This document shows positions 24,788-34,008 of a stretch of 64,000 bases of DNA, piece by piece. How positions within the stretch are numbered: the stretch's first letter is position 1; every line of letters starts with the position of its first letter. A program made the position numbers and the translations under genes. This stretch comes from Berkiella_A sp964633725 (lineage in GTDB: Bacteria > Pseudomonadota > Gammaproteobacteria > Berkiellales > Berkiellaceae), in NCBI GenBank assembly GCA_964633725.1, contig CAZWHY010000003.1:49267-113266 (forward strand), given 5' to 3'. Below the pieces are notes generated by a model. It was not told the DNA's origin, did no database searches, and was given only the letters and a program-made list of their open reading frames with translations.

Positions 24788-25615
24788 ATGAAAGAATATA
24801 TGACAGAAACAGAACAAAAACCAACATCGTCTGAATCTTCTTCTAACGCCCAAAGAGGAAAAGGCATTTATCTTTTACCCAATTTATTCACGACCTCTGG
24901 TCTTTTCGCGGGTTTTTACGCCATTGTTGCTTCTATGCGGGAAGATTTTGGTTTTGCGGCGCTCGCAATATTTATAGCAATGGTAATGGACGGCTTAGAT
25001 GGGAGAGTTGCCAGACTGACTAATACGCAGAGTAATTTTGGTGCAGAATATGACAGTTTGGCAGATATTGTATCTTTCGGAATTGCCCCCGCTTTAGTTG
25101 CTTATAGCTGGGGATTAAGCAGTTTAGGTAAGATAGGTTGGTTGGCTGCCTTTTTTTATACCGCGGCTACGGCCTTAAGATTAGCGCGATTCAACTCTCA
25201 GACAGAACAGTTAACAGATAAGCGCTATTTTAGTGGTTTGCCATCGCCGGCTGCTGCTGGATTGATTGCAGGGATGGTTTGGGTTGCACATGAATATGGT
25301 ATAGCCGGGCATAAGCTATGTGTCTTGGCAGCAATTGTGATGATATTCACCGGTGCATTGATGGTGAGTAATGTTCGGTATTATAGTTTTAAGGATATCG
25401 ATCTAAAAGGTAAGGTGCCATTTAAAGCCGTACTGGGCTTTTTGTTACTGATTGTCTTCATTTCACTTGATCCACAACAAGTTTTATTTGCGGCGTTTGC
25501 TGGATATGTATTGTCGGGTCCTATCATGGCACTAAAGAGAATATGGCACATTCGAAAACACAAACAAAAAAGCCCAGAAGCATCCTCTGGGGATAAAAAA
25601 AATAATAAAAGTTAA
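24788..25615 (+). CDS. pssA: CDP-diacylglycerol-serine O-phosphatidyltransferase
   Basis: The 275-residue integral membrane enzyme has the CDP-alcohol phosphotransferase signature D-G-x2-A-R-x8-G-x3-D-x3-D, read here as DGLDGRVARLTNTQSN then FGAEYDSLAD. About seven hydrophobic segments are visible. It joins serine to CDP-diacylglycerol, the first step to phosphatidylethanolamine. A second ATG lies four codons in. The polar ends (start TETEQKPTSSESSSN, end KHKQKSPEASSGDKKNNKS) would face the cytoplasm. leuA starts 22 bases downstream, so both may be on one transcript. Confidence 0.95.
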   Translation: MKEYMTETEQKPTSSESSSNAQRGKGIYLLPNLFTTSGLFAGFYAIVASMREDFGFAALAIFIAMVMDGLDGRVARLTNTQSNFGAEYDSLADIVSFGIAPALVAYSWGLSSLGKIGWLAAFFYTAATALRLARFNSQTEQLTDKRYFSGLPSPAAAGLIAGMVWVAHEYGIAGHKLCVLAAIVMIFTGALMVSNVRYYSFKDIDLKGKVPFKAVLGFLLLIVFISLDPQQVLFAAFAGYVLSGPIMALKRIWHIRKHKQKSPEASSGDKKNNKS

Positions 25616-25636
25616 AAAATTAAGAAGGATTTTATA

Positions 25637-27154
25637 ATGGAAGGGATAACAAAAGCAGAATCAGATAAGCTCATTATATTTGATACAACATTACGTGATG
25701 GTGAGCAAAGCCCTGGCGCTTCTATGAGCTTGCCAGAAAAACTCGCCATTGCACATGCATTAGAAAAGCTCAAGGTCGATGTGATAGAAGCGGGTTTCCC
25801 TATTTCGAGCATCGGTGATTTTAAAGCGGTAAAGGCCATTGCGACTCAAATCAAAGACGCAACGGTATGTGCTTTGGCACGCGCTGTCGATGCAGATATC
25901 GATAGAGCTGGCGAAGCGCTCGCACCTTGTGACAATAGAAGAATTCATACTTTTATTGCCACTTCGCCTATTCATATGCAAAAGAAGCTTTGCATGGAAC
26001 CTGATGACGTTATTGCCCGAGCGATAAAATCCATCCAAAGAGCTAAAAAATACACAGATAATATTGAGTTTTCTCCTGAAGATGCTGGGCGTTCGGAGTT
26101 TGAGTTTTTGTGCAAAATTATTGAAGCCGTGATTGATGCGGGAGCCACCACTATCAATATACCGGATACAGTGGGATATAATCTTCCTGAGCAATTTGGT
26201 TTGCGGATGAAAAACTTAATCGAAACTATCCCCAATAGTGATAAAGCCATATTTTCGACACATTGTCATAATGATTTAGGACTGGCGGTGGCAAACTCAT
26301 TAGCGGGGGTGTTAAATGGTGCTAGGCAAGTTGAATGTACCATCAATGGCTTGGGCGAGCGGGCAGGGAACGCCGCATTAGAGGAAATTGTGATGGCTAT
26401 TCGAACAAGGCCAGATGAATTTTCTTGTAACTCGCGAATTGATAGTACTCAATTGGTGGCTTGTTCAAAACTTGTATCGAGCATTACTGGGTTTGCCGTA
26501 CAACCTAATAAAGCGATTGTGGGGGTGAATGCATTTGCGCATGAGTCCGGCATTCATCAAGATGGTGTGCTCAAGAATAGGGAAACCTACGAAATTATGC
26601 GAGCAGAAGATGTTGGTTGGAACCAAAACAGAATTGTATTAGGTAAGTTGTCTGGACGTAATGCTTTTAATACACATTTAGAAGCATTAGGTTTTAAAAT
26701 CCAGTCAGAAGAAAAATTGCAGGAATTATTTAAGCAGTTTAAGGCATTGGCAGATAAAAAAGGCGAAATTTTTGATGAGGACTTGGTTCATTTAGTGAAA
26801 GGTGACACGGATGGCTCTGATAAAATAAAAATTCAAAATATCACACTCCAAAGCCGGTTAGGTGGTATATCTATTGCAGATGTAACACTGCTCATTGAGG
26901 GCAAAGAAAGCCAGGCGACAGCAGAGGCACATGGGCCTGTTGCTGCGGTTTTTCAAGCGATTGATAGTATTATTCAAAGTGGCACCAAGCTCGCATTTTA
27001 TAGCGCTAATGCTATACACGGAGGTTTAGATGCGCAAGGTATCGTCAAGGTGCAGCTAGAAAAAGAAGGCAAAACTGTGCATGGTCAAGGGGCCGATGTT
27101 GATGTGGTTTATGCCTCTGTGAAAGCCTATGTCGCGGCGTTGAATCACTTATAA
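25637..27154 (+). CDS. leuA: 2-isopropylmalate synthase
   Basis: The 505-residue protein has AGAAGGA before ATG 25637. The catalytic barrel shows DTTLRDGEQSPGASM, the metal ligands in STHCHNDLGLAVANS and GLGERAGNAALEEIVMA. The C-terminal LeuA allosteric domain (from about 390, SRLGGISIADVTLLI) binds leucine for feedback control. It condenses acetyl-CoA with 2-oxoisovalerate in leucine synthesis. leuBCD are not in the window. No leucine attenuator peptide is seen upstream. A hexamer repeat between inverted arms follows the stop. Confidence 0.95.
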   Translation: MEGITKAESDKLIIFDTTLRDGEQSPGASMSLPEKLAIAHALEKLKVDVIEAGFPISSIGDFKAVKAIATQIKDATVCALARAVDADIDRAGEALAPCDNRRIHTFIATSPIHMQKKLCMEPDDVIARAIKSIQRAKKYTDNIEFSPEDAGRSEFEFLCKIIEAVIDAGATTINIPDTVGYNLPEQFGLRMKNLIETIPNSDKAIFSTHCHNDLGLAVANSLAGVLNGARQVECTINGLGERAGNAALEEIVMAIRTRPDEFSCNSRIDSTQLVACSKLVSSITGFAVQPNKAIVGVNAFAHESGIHQDGVLKNRETYEIMRAEDVGWNQNRIVLGKLSGRNAFNTHLEALGFKIQSEEKLQELFKQFKALADKKGEIFDEDLVHLVKGDTDGSDKIKIQNITLQSRLGGISIADVTLLIEGKESQATAEAHGPVAAVFQAIDSIIQSGTKLAFYSANAIHGGLDAQGIVKVQLEKEGKTVHGQGADVDVVYASVKAYVAALNHL

Positions 27155-27160
27155 TTCAAA

Positions 27161-27230
27161 ATTTAGGGTAGTTACCTGCGTATCTGCATCTGCATCTGCA
27201 TCTGCATCTGCATGCTAGCTATCCTAAAAT
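27161..27230. repeat. Five ATCTGC hexamers between inverted arms after leuA
   Basis: ATTTAGGGTAG (27161-27171) and CTATCCTAAAAT (27219-27230) can pair with one mismatch. Between them five exact ATCTGC units lie at 27182-27211. The arms may terminate leuA transcription; the hexamers look like slippage-prone filler in the loop. Confidence 0.65.
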
Positions 27231-27313
27231 ACCCTCCGTTTATCTCATAAAGATATAAAAAAGCTAATAATCAGAATCTAGGTTATCAACTAACCAAGTT
27301 ATTCTTCCTAACT

Positions 27314-27328
27314 AGACATCCATGTTAA
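27314..27328 (-). repeat. GTGGCTGTCCT-motif repeat, degenerate copy left of the HUH transposase
   Basis: The string AGACATCCATGTTAA is a degenerate, inverted copy of the AGGACAGCCACGTTAA motif. It lies about 60 bases upstream of the transposase start and faces the copy at 28562-28576. Confidence 0.5.
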
Positions 27329-27389
27329 GTTGACCTTCAATTATTTTTAGGCGTATATTTTTCGCAATAAAAATAATAAAGAGTTAGTT

Positions 27390-28388
27390 ATGCCGTCAGC
27401 TCGTTCAACTCAAATCAACCTTGATGCTACGCCTTATTATCATATAATCGCCCGCTGCGTGCGGCGCAGCTATTTATGTGGTGTCGACTATGAAACCAAA
27501 CGGAATTATTCTCATAGGAGAAATTGGATAATCTCTAGATTGAAGTTTTTAGCACAAGTTTTTTCCATCAAAATTTGTGCGTATGCCATCATGGAGAATC
27601 ATTATCATACGGTTTTGTTTGTGGATGATATTGTGGCTTCAAAGTGGTGTAAAGAAGAAGTTATTTCTAGGTGGGCTACAATATTTCCCAAAGATGCACA
27701 AAAACATTCCCATATCCCAGCTAAAATAGAACTGTGGCGCGAGCGTTTAACCAGCATTAGCTGGTTTATGCGGTGTTTAAATGAACCTATTGCTCGTGCC
27801 GCAAATGATGAAGATGATTGTACCGGCCGATTTTGGGAAGGGCGTTTTAAATCACAAGCCTTATTAGATAAAGGTGCATTATTGAGTGCAATGGCCTATG
27901 TTGATTTAAATCCAATTCGAGCAGGCATCGCTAAAACACCAGAGGACTCTGAATTTACCTCTATCTATGAACGTATACAGTTCATGGGCAAACAACTAGA
28001 GCAACAAAAACCCACATCTAAAAAACATACGGCAAGACAGTGTGATTTACTAAATCAGCCTGTCGCGTTGGTACCTTTTTCTAATTCTTTATCTGCTGAA
28101 AAAGAGGAAATCGTACAGATTAGATTTAACCTATCTGATTATTTAGAGCTAGTAGAGCACACAGGCCAGGTGGTACGTGATGACAAGATTGGTTCTATTT
28201 CTGAACACTTGCCACCTATTTTAGAGAGATTAAATTTTAATTTGTCTGGTTGGTTATCTATTGTAAAAGATATTGAACATAAATTTTATCATGCGATTGG
28301 TAGCGAAACGCATTTGGTTGATTTTAGCAAAAATAGAAAGCGAGTTTCTAAGGGGCTTGCTGCAGCAAAAACCGCTTATTTAGCATAG
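27390..28388 (+). CDS. REP-associated tyrosine transposase (Y1/HUH family)
   Basis: The 332-residue protein has the Y1 transposase signature. The N-terminus PSARSTQINLDATPYYHII leads to the HUH metal motif MENHYHTVLF near residue 69. FWEGRFKSQALLDKGALLSA and MAYVDLNPIRAGI are the conserved blocks of the long REP-associated group. The C-terminal 120 residues are an extension of unknown role. These enzymes nick single-stranded DNA by an active Tyr and are linked to REP hairpins rather than mobilising themselves often. The gene looks intact and is bracketed by inverted copies of the GTGGCTGTCCT motif. GTAG-type REP DNA also occurs at 23835. Confidence 0.9.
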   Translation: MPSARSTQINLDATPYYHIIARCVRRSYLCGVDYETKRNYSHRRNWIISRLKFLAQVFSIKICAYAIMENHYHTVLFVDDIVASKWCKEEVISRWATIFPKDAQKHSHIPAKIELWRERLTSISWFMRCLNEPIARAANDEDDCTGRFWEGRFKSQALLDKGALLSAMAYVDLNPIRAGIAKTPEDSEFTSIYERIQFMGKQLEQQKPTSKKHTARQCDLLNQPVALVPFSNSLSAEKEEIVQIRFNLSDYLELVEHTGQVVRDDKIGSISEHLPPILERLNFNLSGWLSIVKDIEHKFYHAIGSETHLVDFSKNRKRVSKGLAAAKTAYLA

Positions 28389-28561
28389 TTTGTAACATAT
28401 TTATCGTTCTTTTAGCCTCGTTACGTTTGAATTTTTGATTTATATGAAAATCAGTCGAATCAACGTATATTTTTCAAAATTACAGACAAAATCTGTGTCT
28501 AATCATTAATAATAAAATTTTAAAAAAAAAGAAATCAAGAAATGCTTTAAAATTTTGATAT

Positions 28562-28576
28562 TTATCGTGGCTGTCT
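28562..28576 (+). repeat. GTGGCTGTCCT-motif repeat right of the HUH transposase
   Basis: TTATCGTGGCTGTCT lies 174 bases after the transposase stop, inverted relative to the copy at 27314-27328. Confidence 0.65.
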
Positions 28577-28659
28577 TTTTAATATATATTTAGGTTGTGA
28601 AATAAACTTAATTAGGTAAAAATGACTTAGTTTAAAATCTAGAAGATTAGGATTAAGTT

Positions 28660-29547
28660 GTGAATCTTAAAAACGGAATGATTGCTGGGTTGTTGCTATT
28701 AATGCATCCTCTTGGATACGCGGCTCAAACTCAAAATATTTTGTCGCAAACTGAAATTAATTTTTTGAATGAAAAGTCTCAGCAAGGTCTTGCCAAAGCA
28801 CAGTATCAATTAGGCGAATACCTATATTACTCTGATTCTATGGATATACAAATGAGTGGCTTAAAATGGATCAGAATGGCCGCTGAACAAGAATATATAC
28901 CGGCACAGGAATTTTTAGGGGAACAATTATCAGGGGCAAAAAATACGGTACAAGAACAGCAAGAAGCAACCAAATGGTTATTGCGTGCGGCAAGGTTAGG
29001 TTCCGCTAAAGCTCAGGTTGTCGTAGGGAATATGTATTATTATGGCCATAATTTAGTGGAAAATGTAGAACAGGCTATATATTGGTACGAGCAAGCGAGT
29101 CTACAAGAGAATACAAATGGACTATACGCATTAGCAAAAGTTTATGAACAGGGCAAAAAAGTAAGTAAAAACATAAATAAGTCATTCCAATATTATTCTA
29201 TAGCCGCCAACAAAAATCACATAGAAGCAAAAATACAAGTAGCATATGCGTATGAAAAGGGCTTAGGGGTGCGTAAAAATTTAAGGCAAGCTTTTTATTG
29301 GTATGAACAAGCCGCTTTTGCAAAGCATCCACGAGGGCAATATAAAGTAGGACTTGCTTTAGCAAAAGGTATTGGGGTAAAAAAAGATTTGCCACAAGCA
29401 GTTGCATGGTTGGAAGCCTCTGCTCATCAAGGCTCTAGCTTGAGTAATATGTATCAAAAAAAATACAAACGTAAAATAGATAACCTGGATCTAATAGTCG
29501 CTAGACAGGATGTTTATAAAAAAATGCATAGCATCACATCATCATAA
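28660..29547 (+). CDS. Sel1-repeat (SLR) secreted protein
   Basis: The 295-residue protein starts at a GTG (AGGA 7 bases upstream) and begins with a signal peptide (NGMIAGLLLLMHPLGYAAQ, cut near residue 22). Six Sel1-like repeats follow. Clear units include AQYQLGEYLYYSDS, AQVVVGNMYYYGHN, ALAKVYEQGKKVSKNINKSF, AYAYEKGLGVRKNLRQAFYW and GLALAKGIGVKKDLPQAVAW. Sel1 repeats are helical scaffolds for protein contacts; LpnE and EnhC of Legionella are SLR proteins needed for host-cell entry. It ends 14 bases before hutI, so it may share transcription with the histidine genes, though a functional link is not evident. Confidence 0.9.
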   Translation: MNLKNGMIAGLLLLMHPLGYAAQTQNILSQTEINFLNEKSQQGLAKAQYQLGEYLYYSDSMDIQMSGLKWIRMAAEQEYIPAQEFLGEQLSGAKNTVQEQQEATKWLLRAARLGSAKAQVVVGNMYYYGHNLVENVEQAIYWYEQASLQENTNGLYALAKVYEQGKKVSKNINKSFQYYSIAANKNHIEAKIQVAYAYEKGLGVRKNLRQAFYWYEQAAFAKHPRGQYKVGLALAKGIGVKKDLPQAVAWLEASAHQGSSLSNMYQKKYKRKIDNLDLIVARQDVYKKMHSITSS

Positions 29548-29561
29548 GTTAAATTATAATC

Positions 29562-30794
29562 ATGATAAAATCAACTATTACCATTTGGCAGAATGCCCAG
29601 CTACACTTATTAACCGATATTCATACAGCTGAAATCATCTCTCACGGTACAATTGTCACAGAGAATAATAAAATCATCTGGCTTGGTGAGCACAAAAAAT
29701 TGCCTGAAGTTTATTCTGTAGTAAAGAATATATTTTATGATTTAGATAATGCCGTCGTGACACCAGGTTTGATAGATTGTCACACGCATGTGGTTTTTGG
29801 TGGTAATCGTTCAAGTGAGTTTCGCCAAAGGTTAGAGGGCATGAGCTATGAAAAAATATTAGGCCAAGGGGGCGGGATTTATAATACTGTCCAAGCAACG
29901 CGAGCACTGACTGAAGCACAATTATATCAATCAGCAGCAAAAAGAGTTAAGCAATTTCTGATGAATGGCGTGACCAGCATTGAGGTGAAATCAGGTTACG
30001 GTTTGAATTTAGAAACAGAACGTAAGATGCTACGTGTGGCAAGACAGTTAGGTCATATCGGACTGGATGTTAGCACAACCTTTTTGGGGGCTCATGTGAG
30101 AGCACCTGAATACCAAAATAATGCTCAATATATTGATTATCTTGTTGATAGTGTTTTGCCTGAACTTATTAAGGAAAATTTAGTGGATGCGGTAGATGCC
30201 TTTTGTGATAAAGTCGCATTTTCCGCTTCAGAATTAAATCCATTATTTAAATATGCGTATAAACAAAAGCTTAATATTAAAATCCATACGGATCAATTGT
30301 CTGCTTCAGGTGGTGCCATACTGGCGGCGAAATACAAAGCGATATCAGCTGAACATTTAGAGTATATGTCAGAAAAAGATGCTAAAGCGATGCAAAAAGC
30401 AGGTACTGTGGCCGTATTATTGCCAGGCGCTTTTTATTATTTGCAAGATAGTCAAAAACCTAATATTCATTTGTTAAGGCAATATAAAATCCCAATAGCC
30501 ATAGCAACTGATTGTAATCCTGGCTCCTCACCTTGCCAATCGCTACTGATGATTATGAATATGGCTTGTGTGTTATTTCGATTGACACCATTTGAAGTTT
30601 TGAAAGGGGTGACTTGTCATGCAGCAAAGGCATTAGGCTGGGAAGGCAATAAAGGCCAATTAAAGATAGGTTATGATGCGGATTTTGTTGTTTGGGATTG
30701 TGAGCAAGTAGAAGAATTAATGTATTTTTCAGGTAACAATCCTTGTAAAAAAGTAATAAAGAAGGGAAGAATTATATATGAGCAAAGCGTCTAG
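29562..30794 (+). CDS. hutI: Imidazolonepropionase
   Basis: The 410-residue amidohydrolase has the metal motif LIDCHTHVVFGGNRSSEFRQ near residue 72. The substrate loop GQGGGIYNTVQATR, metal ligand regions KIHTDQLSASGGA and SAEHLEYM, and ATDCNPGSSPCQS near the end are also present. It opens 4-imidazolone-5-propanoate to N-formimino-L-glutamate, the third step of histidine breakdown. The ribosome site is weak, which fits readthrough from the Sel1 gene. The end overlaps hutU by 17 bases. Confidence 0.97.
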   Translation: MIKSTITIWQNAQLHLLTDIHTAEIISHGTIVTENNKIIWLGEHKKLPEVYSVVKNIFYDLDNAVVTPGLIDCHTHVVFGGNRSSEFRQRLEGMSYEKILGQGGGIYNTVQATRALTEAQLYQSAAKRVKQFLMNGVTSIEVKSGYGLNLETERKMLRVARQLGHIGLDVSTTFLGAHVRAPEYQNNAQYIDYLVDSVLPELIKENLVDAVDAFCDKVAFSASELNPLFKYAYKQKLNIKIHTDQLSASGGAILAAKYKAISAEHLEYMSEKDAKAMQKAGTVAVLLPGAFYYLQDSQKPNIHLLRQYKIPIAIATDCNPGSSPCQSLLMIMNMACVLFRLTPFEVLKGVTCHAAKALGWEGNKGQLKIGYDADFVVWDCEQVEELMYFSGNNPCKKVIKKGRIIYEQSV

Positions 30795-32457
30795 GTTTGA
30801 TTCAACGAGAAAAATATCTGCATCAACGGGGACTCAGTTAACAGCAAAGTCTTGGCAAACAGAAGCTGTGATGAGAATGTTAATGAACAATTTAGATGCT
30901 GATGTAGCAGAGGATCCTTGCAATTTAATTGTATATGGTGGCATAGGCCGTGCGGTTCGCGATTGGCCCAGTTATGACAAAATAGTGGAAGTACTCACTC
31001 GACTAGAGCAAGATGAAACGTTATTAGTACAATCAGGCAAGCCTGTGGGCGTATTCAAAACACATAAAGAATCCCCCAGAGTCTTGATTGCCAATTCAAA
31101 CTTAGTACCACATTGGGCTAATTGGAAACATTTTAACGAGTTAGATCAAAAAGGTTTGATGATGTATGGTCAAATGACTGCAGGTTCTTGGATCTATATC
31201 GGTAGTCAGGGCATCATACAAGGCACGTATGAAACTTTTATCAGTGCAGCTCGTCAGCATTTTAATGGGGATTTAAGTCAACGCTGGGTTTTAACCGCAG
31301 GCTTAGGTGGTATGGGGGGCGCACAGCCTTTAGCCAGTGTGATGGCGGGTGCATCGATGTTAGCGGTTGAAATTGATTCGACTAGAATCAAAAAACGTTT
31401 AGATATGGGATATTTAGACAAGATGACCTCCAGTTTAGATGAGGCCATTGCTTTGATTGATGCCAGCTTGAAAAATAAGCAGCCTATTTCAGTGGGGTTG
31501 TTGGGAAATGCGGCAGAAATTTATCCCAAACTATTAGAGCAAGATTTAAAACCAGACATGGTAACCGATCAAACCAGTGCTCATGATCCGCTTAATGGCT
31601 ATGTGCCTTTAGGATGGAGTCTGGAAAAATGGCATCAAATGCGAAAAGATGAACCTGACCAGGTTGTGATAGAGGCTAAAGCTTCCATGGCTGTTCAAGT
31701 AAAAGCCATGTTAGATTTTCAAAAGCTGGGTATTGCTGTGTTTGATTATGGAAATAATATTCGACAGATGGCTTTTGAAGCAGGAGAAAAACAGGCTTTT
31801 GATTTTCCAGGGTTTGTGCCAGCTTATATTCGCCCCTTATTTTGTGAAGGCATTGGGCCGTTCCGTTGGGCGGCTTTGTCTGGTGATCCTGAAGATATTT
31901 ATAAAACAGATGCCAAAATCAAAGAATTAATACCGGATGATACGCATTTACATCGGTGGTTGGATATGGCCAGAGAAAAAATTCCATTTCAGGGATTGCC
32001 ATCTAGAATCTGCTGGATTGGTTTAAAAGATAGAGCACGTTGTGGCTTAGCCTTTAATGAAATGGTTAAATCAGGCGAATTAAAAGCCCCTGTTGTGATT
32101 GGACGTGATCACTTAGACTCTGGTTCCGTTGCCAGTCCGAATCGTGAAACAGAAGGGATGAAAGATGGTTCTGATGCGGTATCTGATTGGCCCATACTCA
32201 ATGCGTTATTAAATTGTGCCAGTGGTGCCACGTGGGTTAGTTTGCATCATGGCGGTGGCGTGGGGATGGGATTCTCACAACATGCAGGATTTGTGATTGT
32301 CGCGGATGGTTCGCTGGATGCCGCTAATCGATTAGAACGTGTATTAACCAATGACCCGGCAACAGGCGTTATGCGCCATGCGGATGCAGGGTATGAGCTT
32401 GCCCAAAAGTGTGCGAAAGAACAAAAATTAGATTTGCCGATGATGGATGTAGAGTAA
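30778..32457 (+). CDS. hutU: Urocanate hydratase
   Basis: The 559-residue enzyme contains the NAD-binding block LTAGLGGMGGAQPLASVMA and TDQTSAHDPLNGYVPLGWS. The catalytic region GRDHLDSGSVASPNRETEGM and the C-terminal WVSLHHGGGVGMGFSQHAG are also present. It hydrates urocanate to imidazolonepropionate using tightly bound NAD+ as an electrophile. The length is normal. It overlaps hutI by 17 bases and precedes hutH by 4 bases, so the three genes are surely one operon, in reverse order of the pathway. Confidence 0.97.
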   Translation: MSKASRFDSTRKISASTGTQLTAKSWQTEAVMRMLMNNLDADVAEDPCNLIVYGGIGRAVRDWPSYDKIVEVLTRLEQDETLLVQSGKPVGVFKTHKESPRVLIANSNLVPHWANWKHFNELDQKGLMMYGQMTAGSWIYIGSQGIIQGTYETFISAARQHFNGDLSQRWVLTAGLGGMGGAQPLASVMAGASMLAVEIDSTRIKKRLDMGYLDKMTSSLDEAIALIDASLKNKQPISVGLLGNAAEIYPKLLEQDLKPDMVTDQTSAHDPLNGYVPLGWSLEKWHQMRKDEPDQVVIEAKASMAVQVKAMLDFQKLGIAVFDYGNNIRQMAFEAGEKQAFDFPGFVPAYIRPLFCEGIGPFRWAALSGDPEDIYKTDAKIKELIPDDTHLHRWLDMAREKIPFQGLPSRICWIGLKDRARCGLAFNEMVKSGELKAPVVIGRDHLDSGSVASPNRETEGMKDGSDAVSDWPILNALLNCASGATWVSLHHGGGVGMGFSQHAGFVIVADGSLDAANRLERVLTNDPATGVMRHADAGYELAQKCAKEQKLDLPMMDVE

Positions 32458-32461
32458 AATA

Positions 32462-33991
32462 ATGACAACAATACAAATTGTGCCAGGTGAAGTGGGACTA
32501 CATCAGCTTAGATGTGTGATACGACAATCATCCAAAATAGCGTTAGATCAAGCCTCAGAACAACAAGTCAAACGTTCTAGAAAAGTGGTTGATGATTTAT
32601 TAAAGCAAAATAAAGTTATTTACGGGGTGAATACGGGCTTTGGTAAATTAGCCAATAAAATAATCTCAGAAGATAAGTTAATAGAGCTACAACATAATTT
32701 GTTGCGTTCTCATGCAGTGGGCACTGGGGATATGCTCAATAAAACCATTGTGGATTTGATATTATTTATTAAAATTAATAGTTTGGCGCAAGGCTATTCT
32801 GGTATACGCTGGGAGGTGATCCAATATCTAACGGCCTTATATCATTCGGATATTGTACCCATGATTCCGGCAAAAGGATCTGTAGGGGCATCTGGTGATT
32901 TGGCACCTTTGGCACATATGTCGTTATTACTGATTGGAGAAGGAGAGGCTCAATATCAAGAGCAAATAATAAGCGGTACTCATGTTCTAGAGTTTTTAAA
33001 GCTAGACAAACTGATATTGCAACCTAAAGAAGGTTTGGCGTTGATTAATGGTACACAAGTATCAACTGCTATATTAGCGTATGCATTGCATTTAACGCAA
33101 ATTGTATTTGAAGCGGCGATGATAGCAGGTAGTTTATCTGTTTGTGCCAGTCTATCGTGCACAAAGCCATTTGATGAAAAAATACACGCTATTCGCAAAT
33201 TGCCAGAACAAGAATTTGTTGCAAAAGTCCTGCGAGATTTGACGAGAAAGCCATTTGAAAACGATGTTTCTGCCATGCGCATTCAAGATCCCTATTCTAT
33301 ACGTTGCCAGCCACAGGTCATGGGCTCTTGTTTGGCTGTGATGAAGCAGTGTGCCACAACATTGTCTACTGAAATTAACGCGGTAACGGATAATCCACTT
33401 ATTTTTGTAGAGACGAACGAGATATTATCAGGTGGTAATTTTCACGCGGAGCCGATTGCCTTTGCAGCCGATCACTTAGCGTGTGCTATTGCAGAAATTG
33501 GTAATTTATCAGAAAGAAGAATTAACTTATTATGTGATAGTTCTTTATCTGGGTTGCCTGATTTTTTAATGCGAGATAATGGTTTGCATTCAGGTTATAT
33601 GATGCCGCATGTGACGGCGGCTGCGCTTTGTAGTGAAAATAAAATCTATGCTCACCCTGCCAGTGTAGATAATATTCCCACTTCTGGGAATCAAGAAGAT
33701 CATGTGAGTATGGCCACGACAGCGGCTTATCGTTTATTAACGATGATCGAAAATGTGGCTGATATTATTAGTATTGAGTTATTGGCGGCTTGTCAGGGTA
33801 TTGATTTATTGTCTGAGAAGTTATCAGAGGGTGTATTAAAAACTAGTTACGATATGATACGAAAGAGCGTACCCTTTTATGAAAAGGACAGGTTTTTTGC
33901 GCCTGATATGAGAAATACAAAAGAAAAGCTTTGGGCAGAGAGCTTTAAATTATCTGCTAGCTTAGAATCAAACATTGATGTTTTTAGATAA
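32462..33991 (+). CDS. hutH: Histidine ammonia-lyase
   Basis: The 509-residue enzyme removes ammonia from histidine to give urocanate. The MIO cofactor forms from Ala143-Ser144-Gly145 in SVGASGDLAPLAHM. Other family blocks are YGVNTGFGKLANK, LINGTQVSTAILAYA, QDPYSIRCQPQVMGS and the active-site SGNQEDHVSM. The first pathway enzyme is encoded last. hutG (formiminoglutamase) and the HutC regulator are not adjacent. A small double-glycine-leader peptide gene begins 17 bases after its stop. Confidence 0.97.
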   Translation: MTTIQIVPGEVGLHQLRCVIRQSSKIALDQASEQQVKRSRKVVDDLLKQNKVIYGVNTGFGKLANKIISEDKLIELQHNLLRSHAVGTGDMLNKTIVDLILFIKINSLAQGYSGIRWEVIQYLTALYHSDIVPMIPAKGSVGASGDLAPLAHMSLLLIGEGEAQYQEQIISGTHVLEFLKLDKLILQPKEGLALINGTQVSTAILAYALHLTQIVFEAAMIAGSLSVCASLSCTKPFDEKIHAIRKLPEQEFVAKVLRDLTRKPFENDVSAMRIQDPYSIRCQPQVMGSCLAVMKQCATTLSTEINAVTDNPLIFVETNEILSGGNFHAEPIAFAADHLACAIAEIGNLSERRINLLCDSSLSGLPDFLMRDNGLHSGYMMPHVTAAALCSENKIYAHPASVDNIPTSGNQEDHVSMATTAAYRLLTMIENVADIISIELLAACQGIDLLSEKLSEGVLKTSYDMIRKSVPFYEKDRFFAPDMRNTKEKLWAESFKLSASLESNIDVFR

Positions 33992-34008
33992 TAGCATGGA
34001 GGCAATAT

